Below, piece by piece: positions 9,562 through 18,907 of a DNA stretch of 64,000 nucleotides. The translations under genes and the position numbers were made by a program. How positions within the stretch are numbered: position 1 is the stretch's first letter; each line of letters starts with the position of its first letter. The stretch comes from Ignavibacteriota bacterium (GTDB taxonomy: Bacteria; Bacteroidota; Ignavibacteria; UBA10030; SZUA-254). The stretch is from NCBI GenBank assembly GCA_025358305.1, contig JANYJZ010000027.1, positions 94,270 through 158,269 of the forward strand. Direction: 5' to 3'. The notes below the pieces were generated by a model, which saw nothing but the letters and a program-made list of their open reading frames with translations, did not search any database and was not told the origin of the DNA.

Positions 9562-10107
9562 ATGCACGGTCGCATCTGGACGGTCTCGAACGGTCTGAGT
9601 GTTCTTCGCATCTTGCTGGTGTACCCCATTATCGCGCTGCTGTCATCCGGAGCACCGACCGACAGGTACGCCGCGGCGGGACTCATCGTATTTGCAGCGT
9701 GCACGGATTTTCTGGACGGGCTCCTCGCCCGATCCTTGAACCAGGTGTCGGACATCGGGAAGGTGATCGATCCGATCGCCGACAAGCTCGGCATCGGCGC
9801 GGTCGCGGTGGCCCTCGCGCTCAAGGGCGCGCTCCCGGTCTGGTTCCTCCTCCTTCTCCTGGCGCGAGATGTCGCCATCTTTTTCGGTGGCCTCTATGTC
9901 CAGCGGACGAAGGGGGTGATCCTCCAGTCCACGATGGTGGGGAAGTGGGCGGCCGGATCCCTCGCCGTCCTGATCCTTGGCATCGTTCTCGACCTTCCGT
10001 CATTCGCACCCGTCGTGCGAGCGCTTCTCATCGTGAGCGTCTGCCTGTTGGTGATCTCCTTCGGCGTCTATGCCCGCCGTTTCGTTACGCTCGTACGTCG
10101 ACACTAG
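9562..10107 (+). CDS. CDP-alcohol phosphatidyltransferase (PgsA-like)
   Basis: This 181-residue integral membrane enzyme transfers a phosphatidyl group from CDP-diacylglycerol to an alcohol. The diagnostic motif D-G-x2-A-R-x8-G-x3-D-x3-D is complete: DFLDGLLARSLNQVSDIGK followed by VIDPIAD (about residues 50-76). About four to five hydrophobic helices are visible. Its size and the short N-terminal segment fit phosphatidylglycerophosphate synthase, but the acceptor alcohol cannot be read from sequence, so no gene symbol is given. It begins 6 bases after purF and ends shortly before ftsY, another membrane-related gene. Confidence 0.88.
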   Translation: MHGRIWTVSNGLSVLRILLVYPIIALLSSGAPTDRYAAAGLIVFAACTDFLDGLLARSLNQVSDIGKVIDPIADKLGIGAVAVALALKGALPVWFLLLLLARDVAIFFGGLYVQRTKGVILQSTMVGKWAAGSLAVLILGIVLDLPSFAPVVRALLIVSVCLLVISFGVYARRFVTLVRRH

Positions 10108-10140
10108 GCATTCTCACACGTCCACAACGCTTAGGACCAC

Positions 10141-11082
10141 ATGGGTTTTTTTGACAAGATATCCTTCAGCAAGCTGAAGGAAGGCCTCGCGAAAACGCGG
10201 GAGACGCTCTTTGGAAAGGTCCAGAAGATGCTCCTGGGCCGTTCCAAGATCGACGCCGAGCTTCTTGACGAGCTCGAAGCGATCCTCATCGGGGGGGACG
10301 TGGGCGTCGCAACGACCGGCGTGATCATCGAGAACATTCGCCTCCGCGTCAAGAAGGAAAAGTACGAGGACCCGGCCGAACTCGACACGTTGCTCCGGGA
10401 GGAGATCCAGAAGGTCCTCGCTTCCGGTCCGGAAGAATCTTCACCGTTCGCTATTCCGGCGGACCACCGGCCGCACGTCATCATGGTCGTGGGCGTCAAC
10501 GGGGTGGGGAAGACGACGACGATCGGCAAACTCGCCCACAACTACCGGAGCGCGGGGAAGAATGTCATGATCGCGGCTGCGGACACGTTTCGCGCAGCGG
10601 CGAACGAACAGCTTGAGATCTGGGCGTCTCGGGCAGGCGTGGAGATCGTGCAGCAGGCGCATGGCGCCGACCCTGCAGCGGTCGCCTATGACGCGCTCAA
10701 CGCCGCTGTGGCCCGGCACACCGACGTGATGATCATCGATACCGCCGGGCGACTCCACACGAAGGTGAACCTCATGGAGGAGCTGAAGAAGATCAAGCGC
10801 GTGCTCCAGAAATTGATGCCGGATGCGCCGCACGATGTCTTTCTCGTGCTTGACGCGTCCACGGGCCAGAACGGGATACAGCAGGCCCAGCAGTTCTCGG
10901 CGTCCGTCGGCGTCACGGGGATCGTCCTGACGAAACTCGACGGCACGGCGAAAGGCGGTGTGGTGCTGGCGATCAATAACGTCCTGCAAATCCCGGTGAA
11001 GTTCATCGGTGTGGGGGAGAAGATCGACGACCTCCAGCCGTTCGACAGGAAAGAATTCGTAGAAGCCCTTTTCGCAAAATAA
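10141..11082 (+). CDS. ftsY: Signal recognition particle receptor FtsY
   Basis: FtsY is the SRP receptor GTPase that delivers ribosome-nascent chain complexes to SecYEG. The protein has 313 residues with the N domain at about 1-95 and the G domain after it. G-domain motifs are GVNGVGKTTTIGKLA (about 119-133), DTFRAAA, DTAGRLHT and TKLDGTAKGG. The long acidic A domain of the E. coli protein is absent, as in many bacteria. It begins MGFFDKISFSKLKEGLAKTR, an amphipathic helix that probably touches the membrane. Confidence 0.98.
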   Translation: MGFFDKISFSKLKEGLAKTRETLFGKVQKMLLGRSKIDAELLDELEAILIGGDVGVATTGVIIENIRLRVKKEKYEDPAELDTLLREEIQKVLASGPEESSPFAIPADHRPHVIMVVGVNGVGKTTTIGKLAHNYRSAGKNVMIAAADTFRAAANEQLEIWASRAGVEIVQQAHGADPAAVAYDALNAAVARHTDVMIIDTAGRLHTKVNLMEELKKIKRVLQKLMPDAPHDVFLVLDASTGQNGIQQAQQFSASVGVTGIVLTKLDGTAKGGVVLAINNVLQIPVKFIGVGEKIDDLQPFDRKEFVEALFAK

Positions 11083-11097
11083 GGATCCCTCTCCGCC

Positions 11098-12111
11098 ATG
11101 AATATCACCGCCACGCCCTTTGACCTCCGGCTCCGCCACACGTTCACGATCTCGCGCGGCTCGCGGGACATCGAACCTTGCATCCTGACGGAGTTCGAGC
11201 ACGAGGGGATCGTCGGGTATGGCGAGGCGGCACCGTCGGCGCGGTACGGAGAGACGACCGACACGGTCATTGCCTTCCTCCGCAGGGTCGATCTCCGGCG
11301 CTTCAATGACCCGTTCGATCTCGACACGATCCTCGCATACGTCGGCGGACTCGCCCCCGGGAATACCGCCGCGAAGGCCTCGGTCGACCTCGCGCTGCAT
11401 GACTGGATCGGACGCCGGCTTGGGCAGCCGCTCTGGCGCCTGTGGGGTTTCGACGGCACGAAGCGCCTGCAGACGTCGTTCACCATCGGCATCGATTCGC
11501 TTCCTCTCATCGAGAAGAAGGTCCGGGAAGCAGAGCCCTACAACATCCTCAAGGTCAAGGTTGGCGTCCCGAACGATGAAGAGATCATCCGGACCATCAG
11601 AAAAGTGACGGACAAGCTCATCCGGGTCGACGCCAATGAAGGCTGGTCCACGAAGGAGGCCGCCCGCGATAAGATCCTTTGGCTCGAGGAGCAGGGGGTG
11701 GAATTTGTGGAGCAGCCTCTCCCTGCTGCGATGAACCGCGACATGCCGTGGCTCAGGGCACAGGTGCATATCCCGCTCATCGCCGATGAGAGCGTCATGG
11801 TGCTTTCCGATATCCCGGGGCTCCGGGACGCCTTCGACGGCATCAATATCAAGCTCATGAAATCGACGGGACTCCGCGAGGGTCTACGGATGGTCCACGC
11901 CGCTCAGGCGATGGGGATGAAAGTGATGCTCGGGTGCATGATCGAGAGTTCCATTGCGATCTCCGCCGCCGCGCAGCTCTCACCCGTCGCAGATTACGCC
12001 GATCTCGACGGCAACATCCTTACCACGAACGACCCTTTCAGCGGGGTCCGGGTCGAAGAGGGAGCGCTCGTTCTGAACTACGCGCCGGGTCTCGGCGTGG
12101 AGCGCCGGTAG
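11098..12111 (+). CDS. Dipeptide epimerase, enolase superfamily
   Basis: This 337-residue enolase-superfamily protein most resembles L-Ala-D/L-Glu epimerases, which help recycle murein peptides. The muconate-lactonising-type barrel carries the KVKVG motif (catalytic lysines, about residues 150-156), metal ligands in VDANEGW, EQPL and IADESV, and a second lysine in INIKLMKSTG. The C-terminal GCMIESSIAISAAAQL is also typical. An alternative reading is o-succinylbenzoate synthase or another racemase of this family, since substrate specificity depends on a few residues. It sits 15 bases after ftsY and 4 bases before mutL. Confidence 0.82.
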   Translation: MNITATPFDLRLRHTFTISRGSRDIEPCILTEFEHEGIVGYGEAAPSARYGETTDTVIAFLRRVDLRRFNDPFDLDTILAYVGGLAPGNTAAKASVDLALHDWIGRRLGQPLWRLWGFDGTKRLQTSFTIGIDSLPLIEKKVREAEPYNILKVKVGVPNDEEIIRTIRKVTDKLIRVDANEGWSTKEAARDKILWLEEQGVEFVEQPLPAAMNRDMPWLRAQVHIPLIADESVMVLSDIPGLRDAFDGINIKLMKSTGLREGLRMVHAAQAMGMKVMLGCMIESSIAISAAAQLSPVADYADLDGNILTTNDPFSGVRVEEGALVLNYAPGLGVERR

Positions 12112-12115
12112 GCGC

Positions 12116-13954
12116 ATGGCCGACCGCATCTCCATACTTTCCCCGACCCTCGCGAACAAGATCGCGGCGGGCGAGGTCATCCAGCGTCCGGCATCGGCCG
12201 TCAAGGAACTCCTTGAGAATGCGATCGATGCGCACGCATCGGCCCTCTCCGTCATCGTCAAGGATGCGGGCAACACGCTTCTCCAGGTCATCGACGACGG
12301 AGATGGTATGACGCCGGGGGATGCCCTGCTCGCCTTTGAACGGCACGCGACGAGCAAGATCTCCACGTACGACGATCTCCTGAACATCCGGACGCTCGGG
12401 TTCCGCGGTGAGGCGCTCGCCTCTATCGCCGCGGTGGCGCAGGTGGAACTGCGCACCCGGCGAGCCGAAACGGAGACGGGGACGAAGGTCCGCATCAACG
12501 GAGGGGATGTCGCGGAGAACGAACCCTGTGCCGCGCCCAAAGGGACGTCGGTCACCATCAAGAATCTCTTCTACAACACCCCGGCACGGCGGAAGTTCCT
12601 GAAGAGTGCCGCGACGGAATTTAAGCATATCTACGACGTCGTTCAGCGCGTGGCGCTCGCGCACCCCGATCTGGCCGTTTCCATTCGGAGCAACGACGAG
12701 CTGATCCTCGATCTGCGGCCTGCGGACCCCGGGCGCCGCGTCGCGGACCTCTTCGGCGAGAAGCTCTCTTCGGGCGTCTTCTCCTTCAACGACGAGGCCG
12801 GCGGCATCAGCGTCTCAGGATTTCTGGGGAAGCCTGATTTTGCGCGGAAGTCGCGGACCGAACAATACCTCTTTCTCAATGCACGCCCTGTCGTCAGCCG
12901 CAGCATCCAGCACGCGGTGTTCCAGGCGTACGAACATCTCCTCGAAAAGGGGAGCTTCCCGTTCTTCGTCCTCTTTCTCACGATCGACCCGCGCAAAGTC
13001 GATGTGAACGTCCATCCGGCCAAGATGGAGGTGAAGTTCGAAGATGACTCGGCCGTCTACCGGTTCGTCCTGTCGGCCGTACGCTCGGCGCTTTCCGCTC
13101 ATAATCTTGTTCCCGCTCTCGGCCTCCGGGACCAGAGCGCTCACTCCGGTGACGCTTCTCTTCGGTTCCGCGCCCCGGGCGGCGTCGAGCGGGGAGACCG
13201 AGGTTCCGGATGGGATGCCCTCTTCCGCCCCATGCCAGGCCCGGGGGAAGCGCCCTCAGTCCCCGGGATGACCACCGCGTCGCTGCCGTTTACGCCTGCG
13301 GGCCAAGTCCGGGAACCCGCACGTTCCTCGGCAGAAGGAGGAGTACGCGGCGGGAGCATGCCGTTGAGCGAGGAGGAACGCCGGTCCGCCCCGATCTGGC
13401 AGGTCCATAATAAATATATTCTTTTTGCAACCGGACAAGGGCTCTTGCTTATCGACCAGCATGCCGCCCACGAGCGTGTCCTCTATGAGCGGGCCGTTGG
13501 GACCTTTGCCCAGACGCAGAATAAGAGTCAGCAGCTTCTCTTTCCCCATTCGATCGAATGTTCCGCGGGCGATGCGGCGCTTATACAGCAACTCATTCCG
13601 GACCTGGAGAGCATCGGCTTTTCCGTCCGGGTCTTCGGCAAGAACGCCGTCATCGTAGACGGTGTGCCGCTCGATGTCAAGCCGGGGGAGGAAGGGAGCA
13701 TCCTCCCGAGGATACTCGATCTCTACAAGGAGGATGACCAGAGTCTCCAGCTCCAGCCTCGGGAAAAACTCGCAAAATCCTATTCCTGCCGGGCTGCCGT
13801 CAAGGCCGGGGATCCCCTGAGCGAAGCGGAGATGCGCGCCCTGATCGGCCATCTTTTCGAAACAGAGATCCCCTTCGTCTGTCCTCACGGAAGACCCGTC
13901 ATGATAACGCTTTCCCTCTCCGATCTCGACAGGAGGTTCGGAAGGACCTCCTGA
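12116..13954 (+). CDS. mutL: DNA mismatch repair protein MutL
   Basis: MutL couples MutS mismatch recognition to strand incision. The protein has 612 residues. The N-terminal GHKL ATPase has ENAIDAHA (about 36-43), DDGDGM and FRGEALASIA. A low-conservation linker covers about 350-430. The C-terminal domain carries the endonuclease motif DQHAAHERVLYE, fitting DQHA(X)2E(X)4E, and the metal-binding CPHGRP near the end. It therefore looks like a nicking MutL from a methyl-independent system. It starts 4 bases after the epimerase stop. Confidence 0.97.
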   Translation: MADRISILSPTLANKIAAGEVIQRPASAVKELLENAIDAHASALSVIVKDAGNTLLQVIDDGDGMTPGDALLAFERHATSKISTYDDLLNIRTLGFRGEALASIAAVAQVELRTRRAETETGTKVRINGGDVAENEPCAAPKGTSVTIKNLFYNTPARRKFLKSAATEFKHIYDVVQRVALAHPDLAVSIRSNDELILDLRPADPGRRVADLFGEKLSSGVFSFNDEAGGISVSGFLGKPDFARKSRTEQYLFLNARPVVSRSIQHAVFQAYEHLLEKGSFPFFVLFLTIDPRKVDVNVHPAKMEVKFEDDSAVYRFVLSAVRSALSAHNLVPALGLRDQSAHSGDASLRFRAPGGVERGDRGSGWDALFRPMPGPGEAPSVPGMTTASLPFTPAGQVREPARSSAEGGVRGGSMPLSEEERRSAPIWQVHNKYILFATGQGLLLIDQHAAHERVLYERAVGTFAQTQNKSQQLLFPHSIECSAGDAALIQQLIPDLESIGFSVRVFGKNAVIVDGVPLDVKPGEEGSILPRILDLYKEDDQSLQLQPREKLAKSYSCRAAVKAGDPLSEAEMRALIGHLFETEIPFVCPHGRPVMITLSLSDLDRRFGRTS

Positions 13955-14084
13955 GCCGCCGGATTGCATCGCACCGCGCCACGATGCTGACGAAGACCAT
14001 CGTCGCACGAATGTCGATGAAACATTCTGCGCTCATTGCCGAATACGTACTATCATCCACCAAACCATGTACGGAGGTTCCGCC

Positions 14085-14990
14085 ATGAAGTACGTTGCCG
14101 TCCTTTGCCTCACCTTGTGCCTCTCGTTGGGGCTGTTTTCCCAAGAATCTGATTTTGGAGGCAAGGTGCTCGTTTCGACGAGCTGGCTTGCCGAACACAT
14201 GAATGACCCCCATGTGGTTGTCGTGCACGTGGCGGGCCTCCGCAGAGACTATCTTTCGGGACACATCCCCGGCGCTCGGTTCTTATGGCCTGGCGATGTT
14301 GCCTTGTCCAACGCCGATCTTTCGTATCAACTCCTCTCCGTAACTCATTTAGATTCCATAGTAGAATGCCTTGGCATCTCCAATGACACTCGAGTGGTCC
14401 TCTGCGGCATTAATGGAAACGTGAGTCCCACCGCGAGGGTCTTTCTGACGCTCGAATATCTCGGCCTCACGGGTCGGGTCGCCATCCTTGACGGCGGATT
14501 CGACATCTGGAAGAGTGAGAACCGCCCGACCTCCACCGAGACGCCGAAAGTGAGCCGCGCCTCCTTCACGCCAAAGCTGAAATCGAGCGTATTCGTCGAA
14601 GCGGAGGGCGTTCAGGCGAACATCCGGAAGGAGGGTGTCTCGATCATTGATGCCCGGGCCCCCGGGTTCTACGAAGGGACGACGCCGAACGGCATGCCTC
14701 GGTCTGGGCACATCCCGGGAGCACGGAACATCTACTTCGCCACACTCGTCGATTCCACGAACAAGATGCTCGGAACGCAGACCATCGGAGAGATGTTCGC
14801 AAAGGCGGGGGTGAGGCCGGATGACCGGGTCATCGCCTACTGCCATATCGGCCAGACGGCAAGCCTCGTCTACTTTGCCGCGCGGCTTCTGGGCCACGAA
14901 GCGAGCCTCTACGACGGATCGTTCGAGGACTGGAGCGGACGGTCCGACTTGCCGGTCGAACTGCCCCCGAAAAAGGATGGTTCAAAATAG
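14085..14990 (+). CDS. Exported two-domain rhodanese (sulfurtransferase)
   Basis: This 301-residue protein has a signal peptide (about residues 1-21, hydrophobic run then LFSQES) and two rhodanese domains. The C-terminal domain has the active-site loop YCHIGQTAS with the persulfide-carrying Cys. The N-terminal domain has the related loop LCGINGN, so both halves retain a cysteine there. GHIPGAR occurs in both halves (about 64 and 208). Thiosulfate or mercaptopyruvate sulfurtransferase is likely, acting in the periplasm. I chose the ATG at 14085 because GGAGG lies 9 bases upstream. An ATG at 14067 would place that site inside the gene. Confidence 0.88.
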   Translation: MKYVAVLCLTLCLSLGLFSQESDFGGKVLVSTSWLAEHMNDPHVVVVHVAGLRRDYLSGHIPGARFLWPGDVALSNADLSYQLLSVTHLDSIVECLGISNDTRVVLCGINGNVSPTARVFLTLEYLGLTGRVAILDGGFDIWKSENRPTSTETPKVSRASFTPKLKSSVFVEAEGVQANIRKEGVSIIDARAPGFYEGTTPNGMPRSGHIPGARNIYFATLVDSTNKMLGTQTIGEMFAKAGVRPDDRVIAYCHIGQTASLVYFAARLLGHEASLYDGSFEDWSGRSDLPVELPPKKDGSK

Positions 14991-15106
14991 CATAAGAGCT
15001 TGGAACTGCATGCGAAGGTGTCCGTTGCTTCGCGTGAAATGATGGTGTGAGTAAGACCGCGGGGCAGACGATCAGTCTGCCTCGTCAGTTTTGGCCCGGC
15101 ATCACT

Positions 15107-15134
15107 TTGAAAAGTAGGATGGAATTTGTATCTT
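15107..15134 (+). promoter_or_regulatory. Candidate promoter upstream of methylmalonyl-CoA mutase
   Basis: TTGAAA (15107-15112), 16 bases, then TATCTT (15129-15134) followed by GAAA. It lies 47 bases upstream of the mutase start. The TATCTT -10 element is shared with promoters before ccmC and secG in this window. Confidence 0.5.
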
Positions 15135-15180
15135 GAAATGATATGAATTCGACCTTTTATACATTGGACGGGAACTGTCG

Positions 15181-16845
15181 ATGAGCCTGAATGAGATGGA
15201 TGAGATCCGCTCGGGGAAGAAGCAATGGGCCTCCAAATCCGGGAGCATGAAGACGCTTCCCGTGAAGTTCACCACCGTATCCGGGGAACCCATAGGGATG
15301 CTCTATACCCCCGACGATATCGCGCATCTGAATTACATGAGCGACATCGGCTTTCCCGGAGAGTACCCCTATACGAGGGGCATCCACCATAATATGTACC
15401 GGGGCAAACTCTGGACCATGCGCCAGTTCGCCGGGTTCGGCACGCCGGAGGACACGAACGAGAGGTACCGCTACCTCTTGAGCCACGGGCAGACCGGCCT
15501 CAGCGTCGCATTCGACCTTCCGACGCTCATGGGAAGGGACTCGGACGATGCGCTCTCCGAAGGCGAAGTCGGCATTTGCGGCGTCTCCGTGAGTTCCCTG
15601 GCGGACATGGAGGTCCTGTTCAAGGATATCCGGCTCTCCGACATCTCCACATCGATGACGATCAACGCGCCGTCCGCGATGATGCTCGCATTCTACATCG
15701 TCGTGGCGCAGAAGCAGGGAGCACTGCCTAGAGAGCTCCGCGGCACGCTCCAGGCGGATATTCTCAAGGAGTATATCGCCCAAAAGGAATGGATCTACCC
15801 CCCGCATCCGTCCATGCGGATCATCACCGACATGTTCGAGTATTGCACGAAGGAGATGCCGCAGTGGAACCCCATCTCCGTCAGCGGTTACCACATCCGC
15901 GAGGCAGGCTCAACGGCCGTGCAGGAGCTCGCGTTCACGCTCGCCGACGGTTTTGCGTACGTCGAGGCGGGGATCAAGAAGGGCCTCGACGTCGACGAAT
16001 TCGCCCCGCGGCTCTCGTTCTTCTTCAATTCCCATCTCGACTTCTTCGAGGAGATCGCGAAGTTCAGGGCGGCCCGCAGGATCTACGCGCGTCGGATGAA
16101 GGACAAGTACGGCGCCAAGAATCCGCGTTCGTGGATGCTCCGGTTCCACACCCAGACTGCCGGATGCACGCTTACCGCCCAGCAGCCGGAGAACAATATC
16201 ATCCGCACAGCCTTCGAAGCGCTCGCCGGGGTCCTCGGGGGGACACAGTCGCTCCATACGAACTCCATGGACGAGACCCTCGCCCTGCCTTCGGAAAAGG
16301 CGGTGAAGATCGCCCTGAGGACGCAACAGATCATCGCGCAGGAGATCGGCGTGACCAACACGATCGACCCCTTGGCCGGGAGCTATTTCGTCGAGTCACT
16401 CACCGACAAGATGGAAAAGGACGCGGAAGCGTATTTCGAGAAGATCGACTCGCTCGGCGGGGTCATCCCGGCGATCGAGGCGGGATTCTTCCAGCGGGAG
16501 ATCGCCGAGGCGGCATACCGCTACCAGCAGGAACTGGACCGGAAGGAGAAGATCATCGTCGGCGTGAACGATCATGTCGAATCGAACGAGCAGATCTCGA
16601 TCCCCATACTCCTCATTTCGCCGGAGGTGGAGGTGAAGCAGCGCAAACGTCTTGCGGAGGTCCGGGCCAGCCGCGATCAGGTCCGTGTCCTCGAAACGCT
16701 CGGCGCACTGCGCGCCGCGGCGGAGGACGGCTCGAACCTCATGCCGAAGCTCATCGACTGCACGCGCGAATACGTCACCCTTGGCGAGATGTGCGGTGCG
16801 CTCGCAGAAGTGTTCGGCATCTATGAGGAACCGGCTGCCTTCTGA
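15181..16845 (+). CDS. Methylmalonyl-CoA mutase large (catalytic) subunit
   Basis: This adenosylcobalamin-dependent enzyme interconverts methylmalonyl-CoA and succinyl-CoA. The protein has 554 residues and is the catalytic barrel only. Its motifs are [41 protein letters not shown] and [18 protein letters not shown]. There is no C-terminal B12-binding DxHxxG domain, so it belongs to the split type and needs a separate small subunit encoded outside this window. Other acyl-CoA mutases such as isobutyryl- or hydroxyisobutyryl-CoA mutase share this layout, so the exact substrate is not certain. It heads an apparent operon with the UbiA gene 4 bases downstream. Confidence 0.87.
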   Translation: MSLNEMDEIRSGKKQWASKSGSMKTLPVKFTTVSGEPIGMLYTPDDIAHLNYMSDIGFPGEYPYTRGIHHNMYRGKLWTMRQFAGFGTPEDTNERYRYLLSHGQTGLSVAFDLPTLMGRDSDDALSEGEVGICGVSVSSLADMEVLFKDIRLSDISTSMTINAPSAMMLAFYIVVAQKQGALPRELRGTLQADILKEYIAQKEWIYPPHPSMRIITDMFEYCTKEMPQWNPISVSGYHIREAGSTAVQELAFTLADGFAYVEAGIKKGLDVDEFAPRLSFFFNSHLDFFEEIAKFRAARRIYARRMKDKYGAKNPRSWMLRFHTQTAGCTLTAQQPENNIIRTAFEALAGVLGGTQSLHTNSMDETLALPSEKAVKIALRTQQIIAQEIGVTNTIDPLAGSYFVESLTDKMEKDAEAYFEKIDSLGGVIPAIEAGFFQREIAEAAYRYQQELDRKEKIIVGVNDHVESNEQISIPILLISPEVEVKQRKRLAEVRASRDQVRVLETLGALRAAAEDGSNLMPKLIDCTREYVTLGEMCGALAEVFGIYEEPAAF

Positions 16846-16849
16846 GCTG

Positions 16850-17731
16850 ATGGAAAAACCGCTCAAACATATCCTGGTCTCGATGAGGCCGCAGCAGTGG
16901 ATCAAGAACTTCTTCGTCTTCGCTGCCCTCGTCTTCGCCGGCCACTTGCGCATCGCGCACGACGTCATCACGACGTGCTTCGGGTTCGCGTTCTTTTGCC
17001 TCGTCGCAAGCAGCGTCTACATCTTCAACGATATCATCGACCTGGAGAAGGACAAGCTCCATCCCGCGAAGTCGCACCGCCCGCTCCCGTCGGGGGCGAT
17101 AGCGGTCTCGACCGCCGCCGGTGCCGCGGTCATCCTTGCCCTCGTCGGGCTCGCCGGGGGCTTCATCCTCAAGGTGGAATTCGGGACGATCCTCCTGCTC
17201 TACGTCATCATCAATATCCTCTATTCCCTGAAGCTCAAGGAGACGGTGATCCTTGACGTCATGACGATCTCCGCCGGATTCGTCCTGCGCGTCGTCGGAG
17301 GGGCGTTCCTCATCAGCGTCCCGACCTCGGAATGGCTCATCATCTGCACGGTGCTCCTCTCGCTGTTCCTCGGGTTCAGCAAGCGGAGGCATGAGCTCAC
17401 GATCCTCGAAGCGCACGCGAACACGCACCGGGCGGTCCTCCAGCATTACAGCCCGTATTTCCTCGACCAGATGATCGGCATCGTCACCGCATCGACGGTG
17501 ATGTCGTACACGCTCTACACGATCAGCGAGGACACGGTGCTCAAGTTCGGCACGAACCACCTCATTTACACCGTGCCGTTCGTTCTGTACGGGATCTTTC
17601 GCTATTTGTATCTGGTGCACAAGAAGGAAGAGGGAGGGGACCCAACGCGGATCGCGCTGTCCGACCGCCCTCTTCTCATCAACCTCGTGCTCTGGATCGT
17701 CACCGCAAGCCTGATCATATACGGACGATAG
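16850..17731 (+). CDS. UbiA-family prenyltransferase, DPPR-synthase-like
   Basis: This 293-residue integral membrane protein has about eight hydrophobic helices. The UbiA first Asp-rich motif is NDIIDLEKDKLHPAKSHRP (about residues 62-80). It has the NDxxDxxxDxxHPxKxxRPxxSG form seen in decaprenyl-phosphate phosphoribosyltransferases, which join PRPP to polyprenyl phosphate, more than in quinone prenyltransferases. The product would be a lipid-linked ribose or arabinose donor for cell-surface glycans. The start at 16850 fits the N-terminal LVSMRPQQWIKNFFVFA pattern, and the start codon follows the mutase stop by 4 bases. Function is inferred from motif form only. Confidence 0.8.
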   Translation: MEKPLKHILVSMRPQQWIKNFFVFAALVFAGHLRIAHDVITTCFGFAFFCLVASSVYIFNDIIDLEKDKLHPAKSHRPLPSGAIAVSTAAGAAVILALVGLAGGFILKVEFGTILLLYVIINILYSLKLKETVILDVMTISAGFVLRVVGGAFLISVPTSEWLIICTVLLSLFLGFSKRRHELTILEAHANTHRAVLQHYSPYFLDQMIGIVTASTVMSYTLYTISEDTVLKFGTNHLIYTVPFVLYGIFRYLYLVHKKEEGGDPTRIALSDRPLLINLVLWIVTASLIIYGR

Positions 17732-17736
17732 AAACC

Positions 17737-18864
17737 ATGGCAAAATCGAAAGTCGCAGTCATTAAAACCACCCCCGGCACCGTCCTCCAGGACGTCGACC
17801 GGCTCATGGAACTCGCCGGCGTCTCGACCGCGCTGCAAAAAGGCGCGACGACAATCCTCAAGGATAACATCTCCTGGCATTTTCCGTTCCCCGCGGCCAA
17901 CACGACGCCGTGGCAGATGGAAGGGACCGTCCTCGCCCTCCAGAAGGCGGGATTCACCGACCAAGTCTGCGTCCAGAACAAGACCGTCGTGACGAACGCA
18001 TTCAAAGGGGAGGACCTCAATAATTACGTCCCGATCTTTCGGCGGTACGAGATCCCCGTCCTCTACAACTTTCGGGAGACGGACATCCGCTGGATCGATT
18101 ACAAGCCCAAGGCGAAGATGCACGTCCTGGACCACATCTATCCCGAGGGGATCACGATCCCTGAGTACTTCCTTGGGAAGAACATCGTCCATCTTCCGAC
18201 GGTGAAATGCCACATCTATACCACGACGACCGGAGCGATGAAAAACGCGTTCGGCGGCCTCCTGAACACGAAACGGCATTATACGCACAGCTGGATTCAT
18301 CGTACGCTCGTCGATTTGCTCGCGATCCAGAAGGAGATCCATGCCGGCATCTTCGCCGTTATGGATGGCACGACGGCCGGGAACGGCCCCGGACCCCGGA
18401 CCATGTTCCCCGTGGTCAAGGATTACATGCTCGCCAGCGCCGACCAGGTCGCCATCGATGCCGTCGCCGCGAAGATGATGGGCTTCGACCCCCTGAGCAT
18501 CGAATATATCAACGTCGCGCATCAGGACAAGCTCGGCGTCGGCGACGTCCGTGATATCGAGATCGTGGGTGCCGACATCTCAAAGGAGTCATGGGGATTC
18601 CACGTGGGGGATAACGGCGCGAGCATGATCGGCGACCTCATGTGGTTCGGGCCGCTCAAAAGCATGCAGAAGCTCTTCTTCCACACCCCGCTCGTCAACT
18701 TCTTCATCTTCGGCTCAGAAGCGTACCACGATTATTACCGCTGGCCGCTCAAAGATCGGAAGATCTTTGAACAGTGGCGGACGGAAACACACTGGGGCCA
18801 GCTCTTTCAGCGGTACGAGAGCGGGGAAGTGTGGAAGCAGGACCAAGTCTCCGTTGGTCGCTGA
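17737..18864 (+). CDS. DUF362 family protein
   Basis: This 375-residue protein resembles the DUF362 family, which often accompanies iron-sulfur proteins but has no settled reaction. Family-like features are the KDNISWHFPF segment (about 47), VHLPTVKCHIYTTTTGAMKN (about 153-172) and the ASADQVAIDAVAAKMMG stretch (about 233). There is no ferredoxin domain or CxxC cluster, and no signal peptide. It follows the UbiA gene by 5 bases and so is probably cotranscribed with it. Function is unknown. Confidence 0.75.
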   Translation: MAKSKVAVIKTTPGTVLQDVDRLMELAGVSTALQKGATTILKDNISWHFPFPAANTTPWQMEGTVLALQKAGFTDQVCVQNKTVVTNAFKGEDLNNYVPIFRRYEIPVLYNFRETDIRWIDYKPKAKMHVLDHIYPEGITIPEYFLGKNIVHLPTVKCHIYTTTTGAMKNAFGGLLNTKRHYTHSWIHRTLVDLLAIQKEIHAGIFAVMDGTTAGNGPGPRTMFPVVKDYMLASADQVAIDAVAAKMMGFDPLSIEYINVAHQDKLGVGDVRDIEIVGADISKESWGFHVGDNGASMIGDLMWFGPLKSMQKLFFHTPLVNFFIFGSEAYHDYYRWPLKDRKIFEQWRTETHWGQLFQRYESGEVWKQDQVSVGR

Positions 18865-18907
18865 CGGCCGTTCCAGCCTGAGCTAGGCACAACGGGAACC
18901 CGCCACC

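Noticed and set aside
15063..15094. Hairpin GGCAGAC/GTCTGCC after the rhodanese gene
   Set aside because: Perfect stem, but the following T run is only four and is displaced, so I did not call a terminator.
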